Numbered from the stretch's first letter, positions 46,833 to 58,152 are shown. The stretch: 64,000 bases of DNA from Ophioderma brevispina (GCA_023653785.1 JAMKCH010035192.1:1-64000), one strand, 5' to 3'. The notes: generated from the letters alone by a model not told the origin. Numbers and translations: made by a program.

Positions 46833-48104
46833 TACAAGGTGGTCATAAATAACATTGGAAAAAATCAACTACATGATTGATGACATCAAATCAAGAAATG
46901 GGCAAAGATGAATTTCTGTGACAGCTAACTAAGAAGCTACGTGTCTAGAGGTGCCTTGCTATTAATAGCTGTGCACATGTAGTGATCGAGTGAGAATGAA
47001 CTTGCAGAAATTCTCTCTGTAAAGCAAGATGCAAGTTGAAAGTAGATAGTTTGACAGTTGTCCAAAATGGTTGATACGGAAGACAATTGCCTATTTTGGG
47101 ACAAATGTATCGTATTTTGGGGGGATATTGTATTACGTGCATGAAGGAGGTCATGACAAAATTAACTGCTACAATACATGACAAAATCTGATCCACTCCG
47201 GACAAGTCTGGAATTGTGATGTTGAATTACAGCCAAACTAAGACCTGCCTATTCTATCTCTAATAAAAGCCCCCCTCTCTAATAAATGCCCCCTTCATTT
47301 GTTCACATACACCATTCCATAAATGCTAAAATTTTCATGCCATATCACATGGGTATAAAGATTTAAAAATGGCATTTGCTACACATCACAATCGCAAAAT
47401 TGCACGGACAAACCATTTCTAACTTAAATTTTCCAACAATTCCATTGCTAAATTATAGTAGAATTTTTATTTAAAGATCAAAGTAAATCACATTTTTGCA
47501 TGGAAAAGCACTTATAGATTCAATTTTGTAGTGGCAATTTTGTATTAACAATGATATGCTGTCTATGCAGGTGTGAATACAATAACTGACTTTAAGTCCA
47601 TATAGATTACAACAGAGTTTGCAACAAATAAAGTGCTTTAAATGTTAGCAGCCTTACACTGCAAAAAACAATAATGACAACAATTTATTTTTCATAATTC
47701 TGGACTGAATGGATCAGATTGGATCTTTTAAGTTATATCTGTATTGGCAAAATGCTTATTTCTAAGCTTAAAATTGGATCACTGTTTTCCTTCTGGTTGT
47801 CCAAAGATTTAAAATTACTGAAGATAGGTTTGGCATAATAGCACTCAATCCATGGGGCAAGGGAGAGTATTGCAAATTTAACATCATCATGTTCACCTGA
47901 TAAAATGCTCAATTAAATTGGCTTGGTAGTTACTAATAAATAGCACAATAAATAATTACACACAAAAAGCACCTAACAATCAGTAGCGATGCTACACTTA
48001 GGATTAATCTCATACATTTGTTATAGTCTCATATCCATAGCACACATGCCTCTGTTAACACTTCACAAAAAAAAACACATTCATAAAGCCACTTTACAAA
48101 GTGC

Positions 48105-48474
48105 TTAAAGGTGCATTTCGTGATTTCAGCACCTTCTGTTTTAGTCATAGATCACTTGATATCCTTGAGAAAAACTTATTCTCAAAATTTGAGCTGATCC
48201 CGATCTTGCGGTTTTGTGTTATGAGCAATTGCTCGTTTCCCACGGTCCCATAGGCTACTGTGCTGTAATTTCTGTCCGTTTACGGACAGAAAATACAAAA
48301 TTGCGAATTTCTTACAGATGCGACCTAATTTGCATGTAAGATTGGGCACACATGGATTACTAAGGCTAACGGTTCAGATGATATAAAAATCTCAACATTT
48401 TTTAGGTAAGTCGGGGGGGGGGGGAAAAAAAAAAAAAAAAAAAAGAGGCTGTGGATCACGAAATGCCCCTTTAA
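48105..48474. mobile_element. MITE family D, 370-bp copy
   Basis: TTAAAGGTGCATTTCGTGAT at the left and ATCACGAAATGCCCC then TTTAA at the right, good inverted repeats of about 20 bp with TTAA at the ends. Internal blocks (GATGATATAAAAATCTC, CCGTTTACGGACAGAAAATA) are shared in part with 26878-27867. A G11 then A20 tract sits near the right end (48413-48443). Confidence 0.8.
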
Positions 48475-48564
48475 GGAACTACAAAAAAGATTACCTATCA
48501 ATCTTAAATGAGTGGTCTATGTTGTATCTAACATAGAAACTAACAATTTGACAAAGTAACTTAA

Positions 48565-49123
48565 GCTGGTATTCTCAAAGAGAGTCTTAACTTTAAACCC
48601 AGATTCAAACCAAGGTTAGTCCTTTATGGATTGAACTTTATGGCTGGTATTCTGAAAGGAAGACTAACTTTAGACCTGGGTTTAAGCCAAGGTTAGTCCT
48701 ACATGAGTGGACCTTTTTTCCTTCCAACCTACTCTAAAATGTGCTGTAACAGGTGAGAAAATTCCTCATGGATGGGTCGTTCCGGCCCATCCATGAGGAA
48801 TTTTCTCACCCGTTACACTTACTTTCACAGTATTTTGAAAGGGAAAAAAAGTCCACTCATGTAGGACTAACCCTGGCTTAAACCCAGGTCTAAAGTTAGT
48901 CTCCCTTTCAGAATGCCATCCTTTATCTTTCAATGTACTCTGAAAGTGTAATGCATTGGATCTGATCCTATTGAAAGGATCAGAATGACCCCTCCATTAG
49001 GATTTTCTCACCTATTTTATTGCAATTTTAGAGTAGGATGAAAGAAAAAAGGTCCATTAATGACTGACTAACCCTGGTTTAAGCCTGGGTCTAAAGTTAG
49101 ACTCCCTTTTAGAATACCAGCCT
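48565..49123. mobile_element. outer foldback element, interrupted
   Basis: Left arm 48565-48640 (GCTGGTATTCTCAAAGAGAG, AACCAAGGTTAGTCC) and right arm 48926-49123 (ACTAACCCTGGTTTAAGCC, TAGAATACCAGCC) are inverted partners separated by a second foldback of the same family. Confidence 0.7.
48641..48921. mobile_element. 281-bp foldback element with near-full-length hairpin
   Basis: GGCTGGTATTCTGAAAGGAA, CTTTAGACCTGGGTTTAAGC, AGGTTAGTCCTACATGAGTG and GAAAATTCCTCATGGATGGG are mirrored around a centre near 48781 (CGTTCCGGCCCATCC). Arms are about 135 bp and very similar. Confidence 0.85.
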
Positions 49124-49626
49124 TAAAGTTTGGCCAAATTAGTTAGACTAAACATGCTCCAAATAGTGTTGGTCAGTTCCATTCCAAAATAGAATCTAAA
49201 AGTGTTGTATAATAGTTGTGGCATTAGCAATTACTGCTTATTGATGATATGAATATATCCAATATCACACTTGATAACAGTAACAATAATGGGTCATCCT
49301 ATTCATGTACTCAATGATATACTCAATCATCAGTCTACTGATATCACAACCAAATGAACTGTTTCTGGTGCCTTCTTTCACAGGGACATGTCTATCTGGC
49401 TATTTTCCCCCCATATTTGATCTTTTTCCCAACTTTGCTTTCCAGGTTAGATACAACATCGGCCTGTCACTTTACAACCACTATGTAACCTCTTTTCATA
49501 GTTCTTTAAGAAGTGCATTATTACTTTCTTTGGTCAAAACTTGAGAGATTACTCTCCCTATTCATGCAAAGTGTTAATATATAGGCCTATATGACCACAA
49601 GTATTCTCTGGACTGCTGCCACAAAC

Positions 49627-49752
49627 CTCGACAAACTCGCTGCCTCTCGTCAAACTCAAACCCGTCGGGACACTGACACTCGATGGTGTTCCGTTTGTTC
49701 ACGCATGTAGCATTATTACAACTGCTACCGTAGATCCTGCACCAGTTGAATT
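49627..49752 (-). CDS. EGF-like domain exon (non-calcium type)
   Basis: One EGF-like domain of 42 residues with cysteines at 5, 12, 17, 26, 28 and 41. The start reads EFNWC (first base supplied by the preceding exon, assumed G), so there is no DxDEC calcium motif. SCNNATCVN and CQCPDGFEFDERQRVC are typical of this gene's domains. NNATC contains an N-x-T glycosylation sequon. Acceptor TCTCCAG, donor GTTTGT (weaker than the other donors), phase 1-1, 126 bp, no stops. Confidence 0.87.
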
Positions 49753-49858
49753 CTGGAGAAGATAAAAACAATGTGTCACTTTTACATATATTTTATATTC
49801 ACAAACCACAAGTAGCATCTTGCCATGGTTTTGCTCCAAATTTTGGTTTGTCCTTCAT

Positions 49859-50399
49859 TTAAAGAGACACTGGCACATTTGAAAAAATAGTGCGCCCTCA
49901 AGATTTTTCAAAATTAATATTTTTGCATGGTTGTGAAGCTTTTATATACATTAACCCTCACCTGAAATAATTAAGACCAAATCAGCATCCTTATGGGTAA
50001 ACAGAACGATTTTATAATTAATGTCGCCGGCGACATTAATTCAGCAGACGATGGTAATGGCATTTAACACAAGAAAACGCACGCTGTATGCATGTTTCCC
50101 ACGACATGAATGCTGTTTGACCGGTCTGTGACCTTTGTGGTTTTAATATCAATGAGTACGAGTCTATGATATTCATGTAATATACACATTTGTTGATTAA
50201 AGTAATGGAAAACTTGAAAGTTAGCCTACAAATTAATTACCTGGATGTTTTTACCGTCTTATTAACGTCCCTATCTGTTTTTTGAGTATGTTACTTTATG
50301 TGTAAAATGTATCTCTAGTCTTCCAATGGCCTAGTATATCATTTCAGAGCAGATTGAAGAAATTCCATATTTTGTGAAAATGTGCCAGTGCCACTTTAA
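49859..50399. mobile_element. MITE family A, copy 2
   Basis: 541 bp from TTAAAGAGACACTGGCACAT to the inverted end AATGTGCCAGTGCCACTTTA, a TIR of about 22 bp. Co-linear with 7559-8121 throughout. Confidence 0.85.
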
Positions 50400-50823
50400 G
50401 TTGACAAAGAGTTGGCCTGGGGTAAAGACTTCTATTGAGATTGTGCAGTTTACTGAATAAAAAGCTGAGTAATCCCTCAGTCCTTCCACCAGCCTAACTT
50501 TGTGACATGCATAGATGAAGTTTAAACCAAAACCATATAGTGGAATGTTCTTTATGTAAGGAGATATAGAGTTGGCATGTAGTAAAGAATTTGAGGGTTT
50601 ATGCAGCTTGTATATGTATAAGAAGATGCATCCCTTAGTCCTCCTAATATCATAATTATGAGAACTGTTTCATAAAGGATAAACTAAAACCACAGCAAAA
50701 TTTGGTATGTCCACCATGTAAGTTGGAACAGAGTTGGCCTGGGATAAAGACTTAATCCAGTAAGGATAAGACAGCCCTACTGAATAGAGCTCTATAATCC
50801 CTCAATAGAAGTCTTCCACTAGC

Positions 50824-51180
50824 TTAAAGGGGGATGGTCCAATTTAAGTATATGAAATTTTCATCTTGACAGAATGGCTTTCACCCAAAAATCCCATCTG
50901 TAAAGTTTCGCGCCGATATTTCAATCCGTTTTGATGTGACAGCTAGAAACGTGATTTTGTGAGCCCCATAGAGTAGTGTAAAACTAATATTGGTCGACCA
51001 AAATGGAGTACACTTTCGCTCATAACTCCCAAACCAAACATCATTTAGCCCTAGCTAAGATTTCACAGGGTAAATGAGAAAAATAGTAGCTTTCTTCTGA
51101 TATCAAAATTTCGACCACTTCCGGTAAAATCTGGGCTTCTGGGGACGAGGCTATTAGCGATTGGGCCATGGACCTTTAAA
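50824..51180 (-). mobile_element. MITE family B, near-complete copy, reverse
   Basis: Starts TTAAAGGGGGATGGTCCAAT and ends CGATTGGGCCATGGACC then TTTAA. It carries all the internal blocks of the family in reverse order and is the longest intact reference for the family in this window. Confidence 0.85.
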
Positions 51181-51379
51181 GGTGCTTGTTCCAATTTATG
51201 CGTATCATGTTCTCTACTTGATATGATAGCCTGGCATATTCTCACCACCAAGTTTTTTGGGAAACAAACTTGCAGTTTTGATGGTAGATGCAATAATGCA
51301 TATTCACTACTGTGTTAATATTGATGGTTAATGATTAAAACAGTAGTTTTTTTGCCTCTCTTTTCAAATAGAAATTGAT

Positions 51380-51497
51380 TTGAAGGTTGAAATTTCAGGA
51401 CGACAATGAAAAAATACAGCCTTTCATCTGATATAAAAATTGATACTACTTCCAGGTAAGTTGGGGGTCTCAGAGGCAATCGGAATATGCACCTCTA
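51380..51497 (+). repeat. dispersed repeat related to 13900-14045
   Basis: AAATTTCAGGACGACAATGA, CTTTCATCTGATATAAAAAT, TTGATACTACTTCC and AATCGGAATATGCACCT match the 13900 copy in order. Confidence 0.65.
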
Positions 51498-52328
51498 AGT
51501 TGACACAGGTGTTAAAATATTGTTTCAAAATGTATAATGCACCTTGTATATCTCAATAAACCTAAAGATGTCTAATAGTATAACCAACTTTTGAATTCAA
51601 TTATTTTTTAATTACCGTAGTTCTTTCCTACATGAAACTACATGACTACATTGAACATCTCGTGTGATACCTTAAGCCTACTGTCAGCCATCATAGCCAT
51701 TTTCCTGGTTTGGAGAAATTTGATGACATGATATGACCCTCCAAGGAAATTCATCACGAAAGTAATAAAAAAGTGTTAATCCTTTTTGCCAGTCTTATGA
51801 CTGATGAGTCATTATTTAAAAGCAAAATTGAAAGATTTGCATGTTACACATCCAGGCTGACGACTGTGTTATCCAGCTAGCTCTTTGTGAGTATCTTCAT
51901 GGGTAATCTACTACAAGCTACCTATACACAAACCATTGGCCCCTGGAAGTGCCAAACATTCCATTGTTGTTTGTTCTTCCCTGACAGATTTTACATGATT
52001 TGGACTACAAGATTTGAAAGTACTTACCATAAATGTACCATATTTATTACAAAATTGATCACAACCAAAGAGCTACGTGCCGATTCATTGCCTTGACATT
52101 AAAAGTGTTTGTTCTGATTTATGTCTACTGTGTTCTCTACATGATATGAGAGCCTGGCACTTGCACATACGCTCCATCAAGTACCGTGGGAAACAGACTT
52201 GTGTTTTTATGACTTGTCTGCTTTTCTACACTGAAATAATATGAAGCATGACATAATCTGAAAAATAATTTACTTTGTTAGTTACAGTCTCTATTTTTAA
52301 AATTGACAAAATTAACTTTTCAACTTAC

Positions 52329-52454
52329 GAACACATGATTTGCTTCCGTCGTCAAACTCAAAACCCTGAGAGCAGGTGCAGCGATGTCCCCCTCTGCGAG
52401 GTACGCAGGTGCCATTGTTACATATATTAGGATAGGCGACGCACACATTGGTGA
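52329..52454 (-). CDS. EGF-like domain exon (non-calcium type)
   Basis: One EGF-like domain of 42 residues with cysteines at 5, 12, 17, 26, 28 and 41. The start reads VTNVC (first base assumed G), without the DxDEC motif. ICNNGTC and CTCSQGFEFDDGSKSC follow the pattern of the other exons; NNGTC has an N-G-T sequon. The 126-bp exon has a CCCCAG acceptor and a strong GTAAGT donor. The donor splits a codon starting with C rather than G, so the junction residue differs from the Gly typical of the other exons. No stop or indel. Confidence 0.87.
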
Positions 52455-53429
52455 CTGGGGTAAACATCAACAGGATTTACACATTAGCCAAGATGCTTAT
52501 GATCACATTCTCTAGTCGAGGTTGCATTGGTATTGACATGACCACTCCTAATATATTTGGTGTGTTAGTTGTTTTGTGTTGTAGAGTGCGTCTTTTTACA
52601 ATTCTTGACAATTTGGGTTTGTCTTTGTTGTTGGTTGATTGTCTGGACTTTTTTTGCAAGTTCATTCTGAAGGACACATAATCTCCAGACAAGGGACAGG
52701 ACAATGGTCACACTGCAGGTCAATTCTTGGAGGGTTCTGGTTTTTTCATCAGCGCATGGTCGACTAGCAAGAGGGTACAAGACATGTCCAGACAAATCCA
52801 ATAAGACCTCAAAAAACTTCCAAAGAGGCACGACAAAACAAATCAGATTTCATGTTACCTACATTCCTAATAATTTTTTGCTTTGCCAACAGACACAGAA
52901 ATATTGCAATTGCATTTCAATATTAATAGAAACATTTTGGTTTAACAATGAAGAACCGAACTTCAGATGGTAAGTTGTAATTAGATGAGTTTCACATGCA
53001 TTCTGAAAATGATGGATTAGCACTATGATCTGTTTAGCAATAAAGATTAAATTATTGTCAAATCCTATACTTACGAAAGAAACGGAAAATGACAAATGTC
53101 ACGTAATTAAAAAGTGTATAATGCTACAAAATGATATGTCAGTTTCCATTCCCACAGATTTTTGATACATAACAGCTAGGTTCATATCAACACCAGGACA
53201 TAAATGCTGTTACTTGAATATATTATTCGTCTAGAACAAAATCTATCACACATGCTAGAACATTGTATTTGAAGGATGACATTAAAAAACACCAAGAAGG
53301 ATCGGCGAACTTGATATTAACTCCAACCAACTCTGATGCCTTGTGAATCACACAATAGTCAGTGTCTCTCGAGACTTGTTTATAGGTGACCAACCTCGTC
53401 TATTTTAGGACAATATAACTGCACCACTA

Positions 53430-53570
53430 TCGTTTTGAGGTCATTGGTGGAAATATGTGGTGTTGGTTTTGGGCCGAGGTATTTTTCGGAGGGAGCGTCA
53501 GCTCCCGAGGAAAAATACCGAAGGCCCCAAAACCAACACCAAAGATGTCACACAATGACCCGAAAAACAA
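53430..53570. repeat. long palindrome, possible foldback element
   Basis: TGGTGTTGGTTTTGGGCC, GAGGTATTTTTC and GGAGGGAGC are mirrored as GCTCCC, GAGGAAAAATACC, GGCCCCAAAACCAACACC around a centre near 53499. An outer TGAGGTCATTG and CAATGACCCG extend the symmetry. Confidence 0.85.
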
Positions 53571-54739
53571 GATGGTGCAAGTTTATTATTGTCATTCATA
53601 ACCGTAGTTTTAATATTACCAAATAAACCTCACTTAAACTCAATTCAAGTTCTTGTGATAGCCGTCTCCCCGAAATATAATAGTAAAAGTCTCCAGGAAC
53701 CCCGTAAATTAAAACTCATTATCCCAGAACAAGTTTTGACCATAAGGAAAAGTGCAAATTGAACTTGTTTGTGTAATCCCATGTTCAGGGGGGCATTCCG
53801 AGTGTCCAAAACTGAAAGTGGGGGAAGGAATGTTTCGCCATTTTTGCTGTTTTCAGAAGCGAGCTGGAATTGATTACACTTTGTGTGTGTTTGTTATATA
53901 AAAATGTAAAATACAACTAGCGTATTAGCGATTAGTTAAACACCTGGGTATCTTTACGGATGAGGGATTGCTTGAAAAAGTAAGAGGCGAGGGGGGGGGC
54001 GCAGGAGGAAGATGAGACAGCAAGCAGCACAATAGGGGACCAGCGGGGTAGGGTGGTCTATATAGGAACAATGACATTGACAGTGAAGGGGAAAAAAAAA
54101 GTCCTTTTTGAGTTTCTTGAATTAGCGGCTGGAATTATTTGTTTTCCCAAATGGAACAAAGGTACAAGCTTGTCGGAGGATTCAAATATACCATTTCCAA
54201 TGAAGTGTACGGTAAATATTTTCCAGTGTTTCACCTCAACTTTTCTCTGTTATCCCTTATAACTACTAAGTAACGAGATCTCACGTCATCTGCATGGTGC
54301 CATAGTCATGAATACACGAATGATGCGCGTCCCGCATCCATAACCGTGAAATACCGCGTTTTTCCGGTACCCAGAACCACTGTGTAGACCGTCGTGGATG
54401 TCAAAGTTCCCGGGGGGGCCTTGTTTTACCACGAAAAACAATAGTCAATTGTGTATCATGGTTATTATTTACGCTAGGACGTTTGGAAAAGAGATAGCAG
54501 TACAAAAAAGTTCATAATGGACATGGGTAACATGGGTTTAAGGAAGAGATCGATGGGTCAGACATGCAGCGTTTGAGATTTTCACTACTCAGTTCAGGTA
54601 ATAATGAACAAATGAAAATTTTTCTTGCTTCCTAGGTCTATGGAAAGGTTAGTGTAGTCGGACAGGTTCTTGTCCAACAATAAGTGTAATTACATTATTT
54701 TCATTTGAGCGGATCCATTGTTGAAGTTGAGGGGTGTGA

Positions 54740-55450
54740 AAAAAAGTAATTTAGTTTTGTTCATTCATCTATTTATATTTGTATGCATTTATTTTGTTAT
54801 CTTTGTCTATTTAAATTTAATTTTGTATATTCATTTCAAATTATTTCCATTTACAATTTTTCATTTTTGTATTGTTCAGTTATCTCCACTTTGTGTAGTT
54901 ACATTTTTATATAATATTTTAATTCATTTGCCATTTGTGTATTTGTGAATTGCATTTGGTTATGTATTTATTTTGTTGTTTTTATATTTGCCTACATTTA
55001 TTATATTTATTTGTGTTTTTGTTTTGTTTTTTATGTGCGATATTTAGGAATTTGTTATTGTCCACTATTGCTATTATTTTGTTAATCTTTGTCTATTTAT
55101 TAATTTAATTGTGTTTATCAGCAAATTATAAACCATTTACATTTTTATTTCAGTTTTGTTTTAGATGTTGTTTTTTTATTCATTTAATAAACTTTGTGGA
55201 TTACATTTTTACTATAATTTATTTTTTATTTCTCCATTGTGAATTTGCATTTGATTTTTTGTATGATTTTGTTTTCATATTTGTACATTCATTTTGTTTA
55301 TTTGGTGTATTTGGTTTTGTTTATTTATTGTTGATTTGTTTTGTTTTATTTCTTTGTTTAACTTATTTCTCTTTATTTATTTAAGGTTCATTTTTGGTTA
55401 TTTCCTTATTTGGTATTTTTATATCTTTGTATTGGTAATCATTCTTCCAA
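54740..55450 (+). repeat. 700-bp T-rich low-complexity tract
   Basis: The plus strand is dominated by T with irregular TTTATTTG, TTTTGTTTT and ATTCATTT words. Open frames of up to 91 codons across it are a result of base bias (Phe/Leu/Ile-rich) and are not treated as genes. Confidence 0.8.
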
Positions 55451-56289
55451 TTTGATTTTCCACCCCTCCACTCCCCCACCCCCCTCTCCAGGGGGAACTA
55501 TGGGGAAATCCCACACATGCACGTAGTGATTGATTTGCATATACATTCATGTCACTTGAAAGGTGCGTGTGCAATGTGCTGTACAATTACTCGATTCGCA
55601 AAAACACCCGGGTTGTTAAAGCACTGATTTTACATTTTTGTAAATGCGTTTTTGGTGGGAGAAAAAGTACCCGTGTCGTCTGGTTTACTATTGAAAGAGC
55701 CCACGCCCTGGGATGTCATCGGTATCTGCTAGACCCGATTGCTCACAGTCACATGAGTCATGGTTGATTGAGCACCGCGTGCGAGTGATGACCATTACCC
55801 AAGATACCCGGTATAACTCAGGAATACTTTATTTGTTCAGTTGTTTGATCCAGAGCCCCTCCGGAGCTCTGATTTAGTCGTCGACGCTTAAAAATGACAT
55901 GATGGGCTATAAATGTTGGCGTCTTATCCATTTTGTTTAGTCGAAAATGAACTGAATGTTGTAATCGGGTTTTGGCACGGCAGATACCATGTCCTACCGG
56001 CATGTGGCATGGGAAGTTCAGCCTAAGTTCAGGTAGGCAAGCAAGCTATGGGAATGAATTGTTTAAAATCTTTTTTTACCTTGCATATATTTATATTCAG
56101 TTGTTGAGTACTAAGGTTTATCGCACAAGGAGGTTGAACTGAAAAAGTGTCGAATTATTTTTAAAAATAATTATAGTGTTTTGTATGCTTCAAGTCGCTT
56201 GTTATTTTGAGTTTGAAATCAAGGTTTTCGCCATGTCTGTCCCATCTTCGGGGCCCCAATCAATTTCATTTTACTATCTACGTCACACG

Positions 56290-56345
56290 CCGAGTCATTG
56301 TGTGAAGTCATTGTGCTCTCACAATGACCCGTGACGTCGCGCCGC
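56290..56345. repeat. short inverted repeat related to 53430-53570
   Basis: GAGTCATTGTGTGAAGTCATTGTG and CACAATGACCCGTGACG form an imperfect inverted pair resembling the outer ends of the 53430-53570 palindrome. Confidence 0.5.
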
Positions 56346-56833
56346 GTATTTAGGAATAATACCATTGGATTGGACGCGCTATTACAGGTTATTAATTACT
56401 GATAGGCAGCCTCTAGGTAGGTAAGATGGCCTAATTAGAATTTAATGGCACCTCACACAATTGTGTCAATTGCATCACCATGGTATTTACATATCAAACT
56501 GTTACAGACATAAATAAAATACATTACAATGAATATTTCAACCCTTGTTAAATCCATTGACAACATATAAACAGTCTATTCATATACCAAACACACCTTT
56601 CTTATTTTACATGTATCATAACATACAACTCTTAAATTTTTGGAATAACCAAGATACAATGTAATATCGGTAATACTAAACATATCTCTATAATGTTTTT
56701 TGGATGCCTTATTTTTGTTGTTTAAAAACCTAAAATGTTTTTAATATAGACATTAACACTTATGATTGCATTGCTCCCGCTCTCATGCATAGTAAATATT
56801 ACACAAAGATTTACACCCATCATTTAGAACATT

Positions 56834-56918
56834 AGACTAGTTGTCCCTTTTAGTCGCCTCTTAGACATGCAGGGATACATCAGCTTCTTCTTTACCCCAA
56901 GCCCGCAGGGGGCGCCAG
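56834..56918 (-). repeat. SINE-core-like sequence
   Basis: The minus strand reads CCCCCTGCGGGCTTGGGGTA, then CTGATGTATCCCTGCATGTC and TAAGAGGCGACTAAAAGGGA. From memory this resembles a conserved SINE-associated motif (CCTGC..GTCGTAAAAGGCGACTAAAAGGG) spread through many animals. The family cannot be named without a search. Confidence 0.5.
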
Positions 56919-57034
56919 CACCTAGGAATCTATATAATAATATGTGGCTAGTCTAGACTTGCCACTTAAACATACACAATTAAAGCTTTTGATAATCCCC
57001 ACACTATTTTCATGCACTATATTTTTGACCATAC

Positions 57035-57161
57035 CGAGGCAGGCTCCAACAGCAAAATCATAGTCGAAATCCAGCTGGGCAATACGCAGTCAAAACCGTT
57101 GACTCTGTTCACACATGTACCATTGTTACAGATACCTGGGAAGCTAGGCAGTCATCGGCAA
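57035..57161 (-). CDS. EGF-like exon with apparent frameshifts (most 5' exon seen)
   Basis: Between a TTTTTAG acceptor and a GTATGG donor the minus strand encodes VADDCLAS, then PGICNNGTCVNRVNGFDCV, then CPAGF, DYDF and GACL in three different frames. The switches fall in a CCC run (one C short), at GTATTGCCC (one T extra) and in GGATTTCG (one T extra). The net change of +1 explains the 127-bp length against an expected 126. All six cysteines are present once the frame is followed. Splice sites and cysteine spacing are preserved, so sequence error is as likely as mutation. The residues before C1 (ADDC) are only partly like the calcium motif. Confidence 0.65.
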
Positions 57162-58152
57162 CTAAAAATAATAACAATAACAGCATAAAATCAAACTTAC
57201 CTAGAAATTTTCCGTTCTTTGGTGTGTACACTCTCTAATTGAGAGAATATGACGGCGTGTTGCACCTTTTTGTATTAGCCAATATGCAAGCAAACAATAT
57301 GCAGATGAGGTACTTAATATGTATATTGGTATACCAAAGTTTTCTGATTTCATGTTTTGAGGAGTCCAAGTGTTTAAAATATCGGAGCCGAAACATGATA
57401 ATCATAAAATCGGATATTTACGCCCAAAATTTATCGGTCTCACGACAGTTTAAAATATTGGGCTCAACTGTGGTCTTGCCCAATATTTTTGCAACTCTAT
57501 GCTCGACCAATAAATTTGGGCTCTATCCCATTTTCTATGAAAATTGGTCATTGCATCTGGTCCGAAAAGGAAGGGTTTACCTTTTTGGTTGACCAGAATG
57601 CATGCGCTCCTATGCACACAGGTGCTTCACGCACACAAGCCAATGGCGGATCCCGGATTCGAAAATGTCAAAATTACCGGTGGTGTCTGAAAGGCTGTAA
57701 CTGGTCCCAACTAGCTCAAAATGGCTGATTTTGCAAGAATTGCAGAATTACCGTGAGGCCTCACGCCCCCTCCCTGGATCCGCGCGCGCCTGCATACATG
57801 CATACACATGCGCACATACACATACATCCGGACGGCGTGACAACCTTAGTAGTCTATAGCGGAACAGCCCACAAAACTTTACAATCACACTTCACAGCAT
57901 GTCTTACAATTACTAAAATTTAGGAGTTTCTAATTTAGTTTGGTCATGCAATAAAAATGCCATAAAAAGGTGTAAAAAATTGTGAAATGTGTTTTCTTAT
58001 TAAGTTAAATAAATGCCTGCATGGCATCTGCTTAATTGATGCTCGTTTTCCTGTTTTCAGGCATGATGTTATTACAGAATCGATTTGAAGGTTAGGATGT
58101 TTATGCATGCAAGCACATCTTCAACAAATTGCTTTTTTCCTTTCAAGACACT

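Larger units (their letters stand above)
36895..49626 (-). other. 12.7-kb repeat-filled intron
   Basis: Holds a 160-bp-unit repeat (38970-39690), SINE heads (40139-40840), TIR elements (42010-42168, 44866-45409, 45858-46832), a hairpin (43222-43330), a G/C-rich repeat (43515-43880), MITE D (48105-48474) and foldback elements (48565-49123). In 36895-38960, 40920-42000, 43930-44850 and 46835-48100 I see AT-rich sequence only. No minus-strand EGF exon was found here; a plus-strand Cys-rich frame is at 45573-45740. Confidence 0.6.
49753..52328 (-). other. intron with MITE A and MITE B
   Basis: Contains MITE A (49859-50399), MITE B (50824-51180) and a repeat pair (51181-51300 with 52104-52215, sharing GTGTTCTCTACATGATATGA-type sequence). 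50400-50820 and 51500-52100 show no named feature. Confidence 0.6.
52455..57034 (-). other. intron with palindromes, T-rich tract and SINE-like core
   Basis: Holds the palindrome 53458-53541, the T-rich tract 54740-55450, a CAATGACCCG-bearing repeat near 56290-56340 and a SINE-core-like block 56834-56918. In 52700-53430 and 53640-54700 I see no coding or repeat structure beyond chance frames. Confidence 0.6.

Noticed and set aside
54718..55384. Phe/Leu-rich frames resembling membrane proteins
   Set aside because: The T-rich low-complexity tract makes hydrophobic frames inevitable.
57239..57592. 117-codon plus-strand open frame
   Set aside because: No domain, no splice context and AT-driven composition; adjacent to an EGF exon on the other strand but unrelated to it.
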